The notes below the pieces were generated by a model, which was not told the origin of the DNA, made no database searches, and saw only the letters and a list, made by a program, of their open reading frames with translations. A DNA stretch of 64,000 nucleotides from Streptomyces griseoluteus. Lineage in GTDB: Bacteria; Actinomycetota; Actinomycetes; Streptomycetales; Streptomycetaceae. Positions 53,959 to 63,985 of the stretch are shown here, in pieces; within the stretch, counting starts at the first letter, position 1, and each line of letters begins with the position of its first letter. The DNA lies in assembly GCA_000717735.1 (NCBI GenBank), contig JOBE01000057.1, forward strand, positions 1 through 64,000. The letters are read 5' to 3'. The translations under genes were made by a program, and so were the position numbers.

Positions 53959-55410
53959 CTTGATCTTTAACGTGTGGCGTCGAACGGTGCGTCGCACTTG
54001 ATCGCTCGGTTCGGTAACCGCCGTACATGGAAACGGCCTTCGTCTGAACATGTGCTCCGACCAAGGAACACACACATTCAGCACGAAGGCCTTCTGGCAG
54101 AGCTGTCGCTGGTGGGCGAACACCGCCGTGGACACGGAGGACTCTACGCCGCGCTCGCACAGGGCCGGATCGACGCGGACAGGATGCGGCAGGCCCTGGC
54201 CTCGGTGCCGCTGCCGCGGGCAGTCGACGGCCGGCTGGTCCTGGCCGTCGATGTCACGTGCTGGCTGCGGCCCGCCGCCCACACCTCACCAGAGCGGATC
54301 CTGTGCCACACCTACGGCCGGGGCAAGGATCAGCACATCCCCGTTCCGGGGTGGCCGTACTCGATCGTCTCCGCGCTGGAGCCGGGCCGCAGCTCATGGA
54401 CCGCCCCGCTGGACGCGCTGCGTCTGGCACCCGGAGACGACACCGCCACCGTCACCGCCCGGCAGCTGCGCGAACTGGTCGAGCGACTGATCGCCGCAGG
54501 CCAGTGGCAGGCTGGCGCCCCGGACGTCCTCGTCATCGCGGACGCCGGATACGACGCACCACGCCCGGCCCACCTCCTGCGGGACCTGCCGGTCCAGGTC
54601 CTGGCCCGGATGCGTTCGGACCGAGTACTACGTCGGGCCGTCCCGCCGCGGCAGCCCCACACCATGGGCCGTCCGCCGCGGCACGGCGGCGAGTTCGTCT
54701 TCGGGCAGAGCCCGACACCTGGGGCACCCCGGACACCGAAACCGTCACCGACACCCGCCTCTACGGAACCGCCCGAGCACGCTCGTGGGACCGACTCCAC
54801 CCCAAGCTCACCCACCGATCTTCCTGGGCCGCGGCCGACGGCACCCTTCCGATCGTCGAGGGGACCGTGATCCGCCTGGACATCGATCACCTGCCCAGCG
54901 GAGCGACCCCGAAGCCGGTCTGGCTGGGGTGGTCGGCACCGGCGCCACCGAAGCGGACAGCGACCGACTCTGGCAGGCACACCTGCGCCGTTTCGATATC
55001 GAGCACACCTTCCGCCTGTTCAAACAGACTCTCGGCTGGACCTGTCCCAAGATCCGCACCCCCGAGGCGGCGGACCGCTGGACCTGGCTGATCCTCGCGG
55101 CCCACACCCAACTGCGACTGGCCCGGCCATTAGCAGCCGACCGGCGTCGCCCATGGGAGAAGCCCGTTTCCTCGGACAGGCTGACCCCGGCACGTGTCCG
55201 CCGCGACTTTCGGCACATCCGCCCCAAGCTCGTCTGCCCGGCCGGAGCACCTAAACCCACCCGCCCCGGACCTGGACGACCACCCGGCCGAAAGAACACC
55301 CGACCCACCCCACGCCACGACGTCCACACACCCAGCAGAACAAGCACTGCAGCGTCCAGGATGGCGAAGTCGACCACCCCACGACCCCGCCGCACAGGTT
55401 AAGGATCAAG
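53959..55410 (+). mobile_element. IS element with 19-bp inverted repeats, inactive
   Basis: The left end CTTGATCTTTAACGTGTGG (53959-53977) and the reverse complement of the right end, CTTGATCCTTAACCTGTGC, agree at almost all positions. The element is about 1,452 bp and contains one frameshifted transposase. A clear target duplication is not visible beyond CTA. Confidence 0.7.
54050..55402 (+). pseudogene. IS4-like transposase (NF041680 type), frameshifted
   Basis: Frames in order: LLAELSLVGEHRRGHGGLYA, RLVLAVDVTCWLRPAAHTSP, IADAGYDAPRPAHLLRDLPV (first frame); DTRLYGTARARSWDRLHPK and DGTLPIVEGTVIRLDIDHL (second); HLRRFDIEHTFRLFKQTLGW and ADRWTWLILAAHTQLRLARP (third). The DDE Glu lies in FDIEHTFR. 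Shifts near 54700 and 54960 destroy the frame. Confidence 0.7.
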
Positions 55411-55536
55411 CTAGTGGGGTCATCGCCGGCACCCGTCGGCGGGCCCCGTACGAGCGTGCGGGTGTCACAGAGGGATGCGGTCCTGGTGCTCGGCCGACAC
55501 CAGGACCGCGGAACCGACAACGTGAAGGGTTGTCAC

Positions 55537-55833
55537 ATGTACGGTCATGATCCGCTTCTGATCCTTTTGATCATGGTTCTTCTTGCAGTCCTGGCCGGGT
55601 GGATCCAGCACCGCTGGCCGGCGATCGGGGCCTCCGTCGACGTCGCCGGAAAGGTCTTGCTCGCCATCATCGGCCTGCTGCTCTTCGTCGTCACCGTCAC
55701 GGAGACGACGGGCAACGCTCCGGCGCCGGCAACACCGGCACCGGTTACCTCGACAACAGCACCGGTACCGGCAACGCCGACTCCCGGTACGACAACCGCA
55801 GCCGGCGAACGAGGGGACGCACCCCGGCGATAG
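55537..55833 (+). CDS. Small two-helix membrane protein
   Basis: Protein of 98 residues. Two transmembrane helices (LLILLIMVLLAVLAGWIQ and VAGKVLLAIIGLLLFVVTV) and a Pro/Ala/Thr-rich tail. GAAGGG precedes the ATG. Such small proteins are common in Streptomyces phages and plasmids as well as chromosomes. Function unknown. Confidence 0.55.
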   Translation: MYGHDPLLILLIMVLLAVLAGWIQHRWPAIGASVDVAGKVLLAIIGLLLFVVTVTETTGNAPAPATPAPVTSTTAPVPATPTPGTTTAAGERGDAPRR

Positions 55834-56022
55834 CCGCCTCCATGCCCACACCACACCCGGGCCGCCTTCCCGCCAGAGGCGGCCCCCGCCATGTCCGAGA
55901 ACAGAGCCGGCCCAGAAGCAAGGACGACCAAGAGCGTCCGCGTCCGCCGGGCAAGGGCACGAGCCCTCCGGCAACGCCGCCGCACCCGCCTCGCGCCCAG
56001 CCAACTACGACAGCACCTCTTC

Positions 56023-56060
56023 GTACGGCTATCGCGTACAAAGACACCTCATGCAGTTAA
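56023..56060. repeat. Intergenic repeat, copy 2
   Basis: Nearly identical to 6115-6152 with the core TACGGCTATCGCGTACAAAG. Confidence 0.6.
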
Positions 56061-56079
56061 GCCGTCAAGTTGACCTTGG

Positions 56080-56388
56080 TCATCCAACTGCAAAGGCGGC
56101 CAGCAGGGTGTCCACCCGGACCTCAAGTTCGGGCGTCAGGGCTCCCTTCACGACCACCATGAGCTCATCACCGCCGACCGTAGGGGCAAGCCGAACCTCG
56201 ACCTGTCGCTGCTCACCGACCAAGGGATACGAGTACCAGCCGTCGGGCCGATCGTCGTCGGTCGCCTCGACCGCCAGTGCCACCGTCCCCCAGTCGGTGG
56301 CATCGAAGCCGTAGCCCACGTAGTGCGACAGCAACTCCAGGAACGACCGCAGGTTGCGCTCCCAGATCCATCCACCGACTTCTGCCAT
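56080..56388 (-). CDS. Hypothetical protein, small alpha/beta
   Basis: Protein of 102 residues: WIWERNLRSFLELLSHYVGY, DWGTVALAVEATDDDRPDGW, VEVRLAPTVGGDELMVVVKG. A compact alpha/beta domain with no recognised family; its size and acidic character would suit an immunity protein, but no toxin is adjacent. ATG at 56388. Confidence 0.55.
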   Translation of the reverse strand: MAEVGGWIWERNLRSFLELLSHYVGYGFDATDWGTVALAVEATDDDRPDGWYSYPLVGEQRQVEVRLAPTVGGDELMVVVKGALTPELEVRVDTLLAAFAVG

Positions 56389-56443
56389 GACTCCCCCTCC
56401 GCACTCGGAAGGGACAGCCCGTCATGGGCCGAGTCCGCAGTGA

Positions 56444-57120
56444 TCACCCTGCCTGGGCAGGAGGGGGAAACGCGACCACTTCATCGAATGGAACGCGTGC
56501 CAGAAGGCAGTGGTGAAGTTGGCCGAGCATGCGGTTGAACAGGTGCCGCAGAGCTTGCATGTGCCAGTCCCCTCCTGCCCGGCGGCGCCGGTAGTGGGCG
56601 TCCGCGCCGGTGGAACCGCTGAGCGAGGCGAAGGCCCACAGGTGGCCGACGTGGTTGAGCCGGTTGTTCTTGACGAACCGGCGTCCGACGTAGCGGCGTT
56701 TGCCGGAAGCCCGCGTGATCGGGGCGGACCCGGCGTACGCCTTCAGTCCTCCAGCCGTGGCGAACCGGCTCCTGTCGTCGCCGATCTCGCCCAGAATGCG
56801 GGCACCGACCTGGGGACCGATCCCGGGGAAGCTCAGCATGATCGCCGCGTCCGGGTGAGACCGAAAGGCCTCCTCGGTAGCACGGGCCAGGCCATCGACC
56901 GCCTCGCAGGCCGCGTCCAGCTGCAGCAGCAGAGCCCGTGCCTGCTTACCCATGGCGTCCTCGACGAGGGGCAGCTGACGCGGGGCTTCCTCACGGAAGA
57001 GCTGCTGGATTCGTTCAGCATCGGTTTCAATGCCCCGGCGGCGGCCGGCTCGCCGGAGCATCGCGGTCAGCTTCCGCATCTGTCCGGATCCGCCCCCCAG
57101 TCGGATCCGGAGCGGCAAGC
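56444..57120 (-). pseudogene. IS110-family transposase, C-terminal fragment
   Basis: DAERIQQLFREEAPRQLP, the helical middle, then IMLSFPGIGPQVGARILGEI and GGLKAYAGSAPITRASGKRR, VKNNRLNHVGHLWAFASLS, the Transposase_20 domain of IS110. The N-terminal RuvC-like catalytic part is missing; upstream sequence belongs to the peptidase gene's end. Confidence 0.8.
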
Positions 57121-57122
57121 TG

Positions 57123-58607
57123 TCAGGACGGCACGGCGGGGCAGCTGGTGCCCCGGGGTGGGACTGCAAGGTCGATGAGGTAGCTGTCCACGGCGTCCTC
57201 CATACACGGGCCGCTGGTGACGCTGCCGTGGCCGTGGCCCTCGTAGGTGAGGAGCACGCCGCTGCGGCCGAGCTGCCGGGCCACCGAGACCGCCCACGGG
57301 TAGCCGGTGGCGGGGTCGTGGAGCGCGTTGGAGACCAGGATCGGCGGGGCACCATGTGCGTCCAGGCGGTGCTGTGGGTTGGCGGTCGGCGCGCCCAGGC
57401 ACGCCGCTGCCATGTGGATCGGCAGCAGGTAAGGCAGGTCGGGCGCGGTCTTGTTCATCATGGCGACGAGCGAGGCGTACTCCTGGTAGTCGCGCACCGG
57501 CAGGTGCCAGTCCGAGCAGAAGACCGGGGAGGCCGAAGGCAGCGGCGCTGTCGAGATGGGCGACGCAGGCAGCGGCTTGCTCGCGTCCATCCCCGCGATC
57601 TCCGTGGCCAGGCCCGCGTAGTCGGCCACGTAGAACTTCTTGAATGCGATCTTGTTGACCAGATCCGAAGACGACAGCGAGGTGCCCGGCTTCGCCGGGT
57701 CCTCCAGCTCGCCGCGCCCGGCCCGGGCCAACAGGCCCTGCCAGACGCCGCGGACGTCGCGGCCGTGCAGCGCGCAGTCCGCGGCACCGTCGCACCACTT
57801 CACGAACTCCTGGAATGAATCCTGTGCCGTGGCCGCCTCGGACTGCAGGAAGTCACGGGTGGTCGGGACGCTGTGGTCCATGACGCTCTCCAGCACCATC
57901 GCACGCACGCGCCGCGGGTAAGTCTCGGCGTACTGTGCCCCGAGCAGCGTGCCGTACGAGCTGCCGTGGAAGGTCAGTTTCCGCTCGCCGAGGGCGGCCC
58001 GGAGGGCGTCCAAGTCCCGGACCGTCTGGGCGGTGTCAAGGTGGTCGAACACCGGGCCGGTACGGGCCCGGCAGTCGGCACGGAGCCGCCTGTTGTACGC
58101 CATGGTGGCGTCGAAGTCCGCCTGGCTCTTCAGCTCCGGTGACGGCCGCTTGGCAAGCAGGTCGCCGGAGCAGGTCACCGGGTTGCTGTTGCCCACGCCG
58201 CGCGGGTCGAAGCTGACGATGTCGAAGCTGCGGCGGACCTCGGGGCTGAACCGGCTGATACGGCGCACCACCATTTCCACACCCGAGTCGCCCGGCCCGC
58301 CGGGGCCGAATACCATCGGGCCGACGCGTGTGCCGGGGTCGGTGGCCTTGCGGCGGGCCACGGCCAGGTCGAGTCTTGGCCCGTCCGGGTGGGCCCAGTC
58401 GACCGGCACCGAAAGAATGGTGCACTCGGCTTCTGGCTTCGCCGGGTCGTCACACGGTGCCCACCGCAGGGCCCCGGTGGCAGACGGCGACGCGTGGACC
58501 GCGGGAGCGGCGGCGAGGCCGGTGATTACGGCCGTGGCGGCTCCCACGGACATGGCCGTGCCCCGTGCGGCGATGCGCCGCAGTGTGGATCTGCCCCTTA
58601 ACGGCAT
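57123..58607 (-). CDS. Secreted alpha/beta-fold peptidase (S33, tripeptidyl aminopeptidase type)
   Basis: Protein of 494 residues. Signal peptide (SVGAATAVITGLAAAPAVHA), then the S33 fold: DLAVARRKATDP, FGPGGPGDSG (oxyanion region), FDPRGVGNSNPVTC, nucleophile GSSYG with Ser217, acid in NALHDPATGYPWAV and His in YEGHGHGS. Two Cys near CTIL, CSGD could pair. Streptomyces members remove N-terminal tripeptides in secreted peptide degradation. ATG at 58607 has GAGGAGG upstream. Complete and probably functional. Confidence 0.9.
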   Translation of the reverse strand: MPLRGRSTLRRIAARGTAMSVGAATAVITGLAAAPAVHASPSATGALRWAPCDDPAKPEAECTILSVPVDWAHPDGPRLDLAVARRKATDPGTRVGPMVFGPGGPGDSGVEMVVRRISRFSPEVRRSFDIVSFDPRGVGNSNPVTCSGDLLAKRPSPELKSQADFDATMAYNRRLRADCRARTGPVFDHLDTAQTVRDLDALRAALGERKLTFHGSSYGTLLGAQYAETYPRRVRAMVLESVMDHSVPTTRDFLQSEAATAQDSFQEFVKWCDGAADCALHGRDVRGVWQGLLARAGRGELEDPAKPGTSLSSSDLVNKIAFKKFYVADYAGLATEIAGMDASKPLPASPISTAPLPSASPVFCSDWHLPVRDYQEYASLVAMMNKTAPDLPYLLPIHMAAACLGAPTANPQHRLDAHGAPPILVSNALHDPATGYPWAVSVARQLGRSGVLLTYEGHGHGSVTSGPCMEDAVDSYLIDLAVPPRGTSCPAVPS

Positions 58608-58994
58608 GGATCCTCCTCATGAAGAGAGCGGTTGTGTCAGACGTGCGGACCCGGCCGGGGCACCGTCGTCACGATAGGTGCACTGCCGCCCATGTGGTGC
58701 CCCTGTCAGGGGCTTTTCCGGGGCAGGTCGGGGACCACTCAGGGGCGACCGGGGCGCAGCGCGAAAAATAGTCAGGGTCGGGTCAGGGGAAAGGCTCTGT
58801 CCCACTCTCGGTCGGCCCGTCAGCCACGACACCGACCTCTACAAGGGGGGAAACACCGTCGAACTGCTGACCAACAAGCTCAAGGCCGCGGCATCGCCAC
58901 CCGAAACGACAACACCCCAGACAGCTACTTCGCCGACCTAGTACTGCAACGGTGCTTGCGGTGACGGTTGGGCAGGTCGGTCGTTGGTCTGCTC
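58608..58994. other. Intergenic region
   Basis: About 390 bases. The peptidase promoter should lie near 58620-58750. The left end of the IS701 element is probably near 58940. No other gene. Confidence 0.4.
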
Positions 58995-59885
58995 ATGGGT
59001 GGGGAACTGTCTGATGCCCGGTCGTGGGCGGGTGAACTGAGGGCTTTGCAGGAGCGGTTCGTGCACCGTTTCGCCAGGTCAGAGCCGCGTGAGTCGGCGC
59101 TTGCGTATATGCGGGGGCTGATCGCTCCCCTGGAGCGGAAGAACGGCTGGACGCTGGCGCAGGAGGCAGGGCACGCGGGTCCGGACCGGATCCACCGGCT
59201 GCTGAACAGGATCGACTGGGAAGCGGACGAGGTCCTGGACGACGTGCGCGAGTATGTCGTCGAGCATCTCGGCGACCCGAAGGCGGTGCTGATCGTCGAC
59301 GACACCGGTTTCCTGAAGAAGGGAGACCGTTCGGTCGGGGTTCAGCGGCAGTACTCCGGGACCGCAGGGCGGACGGAGAACTGCCAGGTCGGAGTCTTCC
59401 TCGCCTATGCCGCCGGCCGCGGCCGCACCCTCATCGACCGGCGCCTCTACCTGCCGGCGTCATGGACCGACGACCGGGAACGCTGTCGGCGGGCCGGCAT
59501 CGACGACACGGTCGCCTTCGAGACCAAGGTCGCGATGGCCAGGGCGATGGTCCGCCGGGCGATCGAGGAGAAGATCCCGTTCGGGTGGGTGACCGCGGAC
59601 GCCGGATACGGCTACTCGAAAAGCTGGCGGACCGAGCTGGAGCGGGCGGACGTATTCCACGTCATGGCCACCACCCGGCAGGACACCGTCGTCACCCGCT
59701 GGGCCATGGACCACCCCGTCCACGACCTGTTCCACGGTCTGCCAAGGCAGAAGTGGAAGCGCCGGTCCTGCGGGAACGGGGCTCACGGCCCGCGAGTGTT
59801 CGACTGGGCGAGGGTCGAGGTCCGCCCCTGGCACCGGGAGGACCGGCGGCACTGGGTGATCGCCCGCCGCAGCGTGAGCCGGCCC
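58995..59885 (+). pseudogene. IS701-family transposase, 3'-truncated
   Basis: ATG at 58995, about 297 residues: ALAYMRGLIAPLERKNGWTL, DPKAVLIVDDTGFLKKGDRS (first Asp), NCQVGVFLAYAAGRGRTLID, PFGWVTADAGYGYSKSW (second Asp), then HWVIARRSVSRPEE, after which the IS frame stops matching. The last catalytic part is missing; a minus-strand DNA ligase gene begins at the junction. Confidence 0.8.
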
Positions 59886-60669
59886 GAGGAGAGCCGCTCG
59901 GCCAGGTCGCGCGCCGCGTCCGGCCGGAGCGGCGTACTGCGGCCGACCGGCCGGAGCGCCCCGGCCGCGTCGAGACGGCCCAGCACAAGCGTCTGCGGCC
60001 GCCGCAGGGTTCCAGTGATGGCGCCGACCACCGCCTCGGTGGTGTCCCGGCGGCGCACCTTGTAGAGCGCGCGAGTTCCCGGCAGGTAGCGCTTCCCGCT
60101 CCCCCGGATCACCAGTCCTTCGACGCCGGGCACCTGCGTCCAGGACGTCAGCCACTCCTGCGCCGTCGGCACGTCAGCCGTCTCCGGGCAGAGTGTCCAC
60201 GGGGCACCAGTCCTCGGTCGGTGAGCAGCTGCTCCAGCTGCGCGCGCCGTTCGCCGTACGGGACGTGCAGCAGCTCCTGGCCGTCGATCTGAAGAACGTC
60301 GAAGGCGATGAAGTGCGCCGGCGCCACTGCAGCGAGGCGCGCGGCGGTGGGGCCGCCGGAAGCCGCGCGCCTCTGGAGCGCCTCGAACGACATCTTCTCC
60401 TCGGCCCACACGACCAGCTCGCCGTCGAGGACCAGCCCGTCGGGCAGGTCCTCGGCCGCGTCCACGAGATCCGGGAAGCGGCTCTGCAGCAGGCTGCCGC
60501 GGCGGGACTGCACCAGCAGCGGGCCGGGCGACGGCCAGGGCGTGAAGACGATCGCCCGATAGCCGTCGAACTTGGGCTGAAATCGCAGCTCACCGGGCAG
60601 CGCTCCAAGCGCGGGCACCGTGTCGCGGGCCTGCGCCAGCACCGGTTCCACCGGCGGCCGAAGCACCAT
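59886..60669 (-). pseudogene. ATP-dependent DNA ligase, frameshifted and 3'-truncated
   Basis: ATG at 60669. GELRFQPKFDGYRAIVFTPW holds the nucleotidyl-transfer Lys (K-F-D-G); LLVQSRRGSLLQSRFP, GLVLDGELVVWAEEKMSFEA and FIAFDVLQIDGQELL are the next ligase motifs. One extra base near 60200 shifts the frame: the next part, PWTLCPETADVPTAQEWLTS and VEGLVIRGSGKRYLPGTRAL, YKVRRRDTTEAVVGAITG, continues in another frame. It ends where the IS701 fragment starts. Confidence 0.8.
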
Positions 60670-60717
60670 ATGTCCGGTCTACGGGCTGCCCGGTGCCCCC
60701 GCGACCTGGTGTCGGGG

Positions 60718-60773
60718 TACGGGCTCATCTGCAGAGCGGAGTACGGGCTCAAACGCAGAGGTGGGTACGGGCT
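60718..60773. repeat. Three spaced repeats upstream of the ligase remnant
   Basis: GTACGGGCT at 60718-60726, 60741-60749 and 60765-60773, spaced 23 and 24 bases; the intervening GCAGAG also repeats. They lie 50-105 bases upstream of the ligase start, so they may be regulatory. Confidence 0.55.
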
Positions 60774-60800
60774 TTGCCCTATTCCGTGGACACTCGCGCT

Positions 60801-60965
60801 TTATGCGACCAGGTCCAGGTTATCGATGCTGCCGACGTGCTGCCGTTCGTAGTCGACCGGGCTGGGATAGCCGAGGGCCGAGTGGCGCCGTCTGCGGTTG
60901 TACCAGGCAATCCAGGCGAAGACCGCCATGCGGGCCTGTGCCCGGTTCAGCCAGCATGAGCCGTA
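60801..60965 (-). pseudogene. IS3-family transposase, C-terminal fragment
   Basis: NRAQARMAVFAWIAWYNRRR, RHSALGYPSPVDYERQ and a stop TAA at 60801-60803. The W-Y-N-x-x-R-x-H-S-A-L-G-Y-x-S-P segment is the hallmark end of IS3 transposases. Only the last 50 codons remain. Confidence 0.8.
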
Positions 60966-60974
60966 GAGCCTGGC

Positions 60975-61496
60975 AAGGGCCGGACCTGGTCGCGGCGGGG
61001 CCGAACTCCGTTGGTCAGGGTGACGGGGAAGGGCTCGGGCCGGGTCCTGATGGCCGGGATGGTCTGCGTCAGACCGGGCCGGGAGACCCGTCTGATCTGC
61101 CGAACCCAGACGTACCGGGGCCGGACCGGCGAGAAGAAGGGCTTCCGGGCCCGCGAGTTCGCGGACCTGCTGACCTCCACCCACCGGCAACTCGGTGGTG
61201 CCCCGCTGATCGTCGTGTGGGACAACGCCAGCACCCACCACGCGAAAGCCCTGCGGGAGTTCTGTGACCGCAACAGCGACTGGCTCACCATCGTCAAGCT
61301 CCCGCCCTACGCACCCGACCTCAACCCGGTCGAAGGCGTATGGGCCCACCTGAAGAAGTCCCTGGTCAACCTCGCACCCCGCACGACCGACGACCTCACC
61401 CCACTCGTGAAGAACCGCTTGCGCGGCATCCAACGCCGACCCGAGATCCTCGACGGCTTCATAGCCGAGACCGGACTCGGCCTGGAGCCTCCGTAG
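60975..61496 (+). pseudogene. IS630-family transposase, C-terminal fragment
   Basis: KGRTWSRRGRTPLVRVTGKG, then LIVVWDNASTHHAKALREFC (second Asp) and PPYAPDLNPVEGVWAHLKKS (third, Glu), then LAPRTTDDL, ending at 61496. The first catalytic Asp and helix-turn-helix are missing. The end looks natural. Confidence 0.8.
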
Positions 61497-61753
61497 CCTG
61501 TCACCCCACCCTTTCAACCTCAGCGGCAACGGGGGCGGACATGAGGTGTCCGCCGCCGTTGCCGTCTGCCAGTCAGGGGTGTTGGTCGAGGACCGCGCTG
61601 AGCGTGTTGGGAGCTTGCCCCTGGAGGCGCAGGCGCACGTGGTCTCTACTTCATCGAGGCGGTCGTACTGCACCGAGCCGGGGAAGAGGGTCGCGTCGAG
61701 CCCGTCGGTGATCGGGCGGGGCGTGCCGGGGGCCCCGCTGCCGGGGGCCGGCG
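61497..61753. other. Intergenic region
   Basis: About 260 bases after the IS630 fragment. No gene seen; the 3' end of the IS should lie just after 61496. Confidence 0.4.
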
Positions 61754-61925
61754 CTACAGGTCGGCGAGGCCGAAGACGGCGGCGACGTACAGGGCGCCGA
61801 ACGCAGGCGACCGTCATGGGGATGCCGAGGCGGGGGTGACGCCAGACGAGGTAGCCGGACACGGCCAGGACGAGCAGGCCGACGGTGGGCAGGAGCAGCA
61901 GGACCATGTGCGTGGTCGTGGACAC
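61754..61925 (-). pseudogene. Small membrane protein, frameshifted
   Basis: GTG at 61925: MSTTTHMVLLLLPTVGLLVL then AVSGYLVWRHPRLGIPMTVA, after which the frame is shifted; the other frame ends AFGALYVAAVFGLADL and a stop at 61754-61756. Two missing bases near 61800 explain it. Two transmembrane helices. Function unknown. Confidence 0.55.
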
Positions 61926-62079
61926 GGGAGTCCCTCTTGAGGTGGGTGTGAATTGCCGGTCGGTCGACGCGGCGATCCGCACTTTCAAGGAGGAAGGGGT
62001 TAGCGGCGCAACTCCCCGGCACTCAAGGCCCCGAGGGGATCTCATTCAATAGTTCGCGGACTTCTGACCTGGTGCTTCT

Positions 62080-62485
62080 CGCGGCCGGGCAAGCCTTAGG
62101 CGACCCTGGGCAAGCCTTGAATACGGTGGCCCACGGGTATGGGCAGCCCCGCAACCCGTACGAGGACGTAGGGCATGCGGGCGAGGGCCGGGTGCCGACC
62201 GGTCCTGCACCTCGGCGGGGCGGAGCGTTCAGCTGTCCTGGGTCTGCCGGAGGGGGAATCCCGGCAGACCCCTGGACTGCCAGAGCGGTCCCATGCGCTC
62301 CCCACCCGCCTGCCCCCGAACCCACCTCTCACACGCCACCTTCCGCCTCGGGGCAGACCGGAGAGCCCGGCCGGGGTCGGCGCAGCCGACCGCGACCGGT
62401 GTGACGTATGGGTCAGAGCTGCAGGTCGGCGTAGAGCCGTGCGGTCACACCCGGCTCTCCGGGAACGCGCCGTATCCGCGCTGGT
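62080..62485. repeat. Diverged duplicate of the DUF6207 region, copy 2
   Basis: Matches 46944-47420 over several blocks: CCCCGCAACCCGTACGAG, TCCCACGCGCTC-like CCAGAGCGGTCCCA, and GGTCGGCGTAGAGCCGTGCG. The end encodes (minus strand, 62425-62480) [21 protein letters not shown], the last residues of a DUF6207 protein. Confidence 0.6.
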
Positions 62486-62801
62486 CGGAAAGCACGTAGG
62501 TGCCGTTGAACGGCAACTCGTCCGGAGGAACGGAGCCGGTCGAGCACCGGAGCTGCCCGGCCTGCCCGTCGTGCCACACATAGAACGTCGCTACTCCGGA
62601 AAAGCCCAGCTCGCGAATGCGTTCCCGGATGCCGGCAGCAGTCTGCTCGAAGGCAGCGACCACCTCGGCAGCGGACAACGGCCGCCCGCCCTCGCCCTCC
62701 GCACCCAACGACCAGGTGTTGGTCTCCCACTCCACCCGCCGGTCACCCGGCTCCAGTGTCAACGGCTCTTCGGCCACCTCAGCGATCCATGTCAACAGCA
62801 C
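62445..62801 (-). CDS. Hypothetical protein, probably 3'-altered
   Basis: Protein of 118 residues: [60 protein letters not shown]. Compact, acidic alpha/beta protein; no family recognised. Its last residues (GAFPESRV) overlap the DUF6207 remnant, so the true C-terminus may have been replaced by the duplication junction. Confidence 0.5.
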   Translation of the reverse strand: MLLTWIAEVAEEPLTLEPGDRRVEWETNTWSLGAEGEGGRPLSAAEVVAAFEQTAAGIRERIRELGFSGVATFYVWHDGQAGQLRCSTGSVPPDELPFNGTYVLSDQRGYGAFPESRV

Positions 62802-62860
62802 TGAAGCAGTATCCCCTCATGGAGTGGCCCAAGAACCACCATAAGAAACGACGTCTTAGA

Positions 62861-63985
62861 GGTCGTTTTCATCTGAACTGCCCGTGTATCCAGTGGTTTT
62901 CAGGCCGCCGGGTTGTGGTGCTCGTGCTGCTGGAGATGCGGGCTGGTTCTTGTTGGTCAGGTGGGGTGGCGGGTGAGGCGGGAAGTGGCTTGTTCCTGTC
63001 TCATCCCAGGACGCCCGGCCTTCGTGGCTGAGTGCTTCCGTTGTCGGCACTGTGCGCCTGGGTGCACTCAGTCCACGGCGGTACGCCTGAAGCATGCCGA
63101 AGCGACGCCCTTATCCGAGTGATCTGTCCGATGCCCGCTGGGAGTTGATCGAGCCCGTGCTCTCAGCCTGGCGCTTCGAGCGCCGTGGCAGGGCTCTGGA
63201 CTTCGGCCGGCCACCCGAACACGATCTGCGCGACATCATGGACGCGATCTTGTACGTGGACCGCACCGGGGTGCAGTGGCGCTACCTCCCGCACGACTTC
63301 CCGCACTGGAACACCGTCTACGGCTACTTCGCCAAATGGGCCGACGAAGGCGTGTTCAGCCAGCTCAACGGCCTGCTGAGGCAACTGTTACGGGAGAAGG
63401 AGGGGCGGGACGCCGAGCCGTCGGCCTGCGTGATCGACGCGCAGAGCGTGAAGACCTCCACCAGCGTCCCGGCCGCCGGCCAGGGCATCGACGCCGGGAA
63501 GAAGATCGTCGGCAGGAAGCGGAGCATCGTCACCGACACGCTTGGCCTCCTCCTCGCCGTGCTGGTCACCGCGGCGAGCGTGCAGGACTCCGTTGCCGGC
63601 ACCCAGCTTCTCGATCAGGTCGCCGCCGAGCATCCTCGCGTCCGCAAGGCGTGGGTCGACGGCGGCTATCGACAGCACCTCGTCGAACACGCCGCGGCCC
63701 TCGGCATCGACATGGAGATCACCGCCCGCAAGCCCGGGACCAAGGGGTTCACCCCGATCCCGAAGCGATGGGCGGTCGAGCGGACCTACGGCCGGCTCAT
63801 GCTCCACCGCCGCCTGGCCCGCGACTACGAAACCCTGCCCACCCGCTCCGAAACCCTGATCCACATCGCCATGACCGACCTCATGGCCCGCCGCCTCACC
63901 GGCGAGAACACCATCTCCTGACGCGACCCGACACCGCAGACCAAACACCAGATTCCAGGATGAAACAACGGGAGAAAACGACCTC
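62861..63985 (+). mobile_element. Complete IS5-family insertion sequence
   Basis: Inverted repeats GAGGTCGTTTTC at 62861-62872 and GAAAACGACCTC at 63974-63985, flanked by TTA at 62858-62860 and 63986-63988. The target type (TNA) matches the element at 31202. It is 1,125 bp with one intact transposase. Confidence 0.88.
63094..63921 (+). CDS. IS5-family transposase, intact
   Basis: Protein of 275 residues. LSDARWELIEPVLSAWRFER, IMDAILYVDRTGVQWRYLPH, ACVIDAQSVKTSTSVPAAGQ (first Asp), KAWVDGGYRQHLVEHAA (second Asp) and WAVERTYGRLMLHRRLARDY (Glu). All DDE residues are present in one frame without stops, so this is the most likely active element of the window. ATG at 63094. Confidence 0.92.
   Translation: MPKRRPYPSDLSDARWELIEPVLSAWRFERRGRALDFGRPPEHDLRDIMDAILYVDRTGVQWRYLPHDFPHWNTVYGYFAKWADEGVFSQLNGLLRQLLREKEGRDAEPSACVIDAQSVKTSTSVPAAGQGIDAGKKIVGRKRSIVTDTLGLLLAVLVTAASVQDSVAGTQLLDQVAAEHPRVRKAWVDGGYRQHLVEHAAALGIDMEITARKPGTKGFTPIPKRWAVERTYGRLMLHRRLARDYETLPTRSETLIHIAMTDLMARRLTGENTIS

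Noticed and set aside
60801..62045. One 414-codon minus-strand gene
   Set aside because: The frame crosses a small membrane protein, the antisense of an IS630 fragment and an IS3 tail; it is a chimera.
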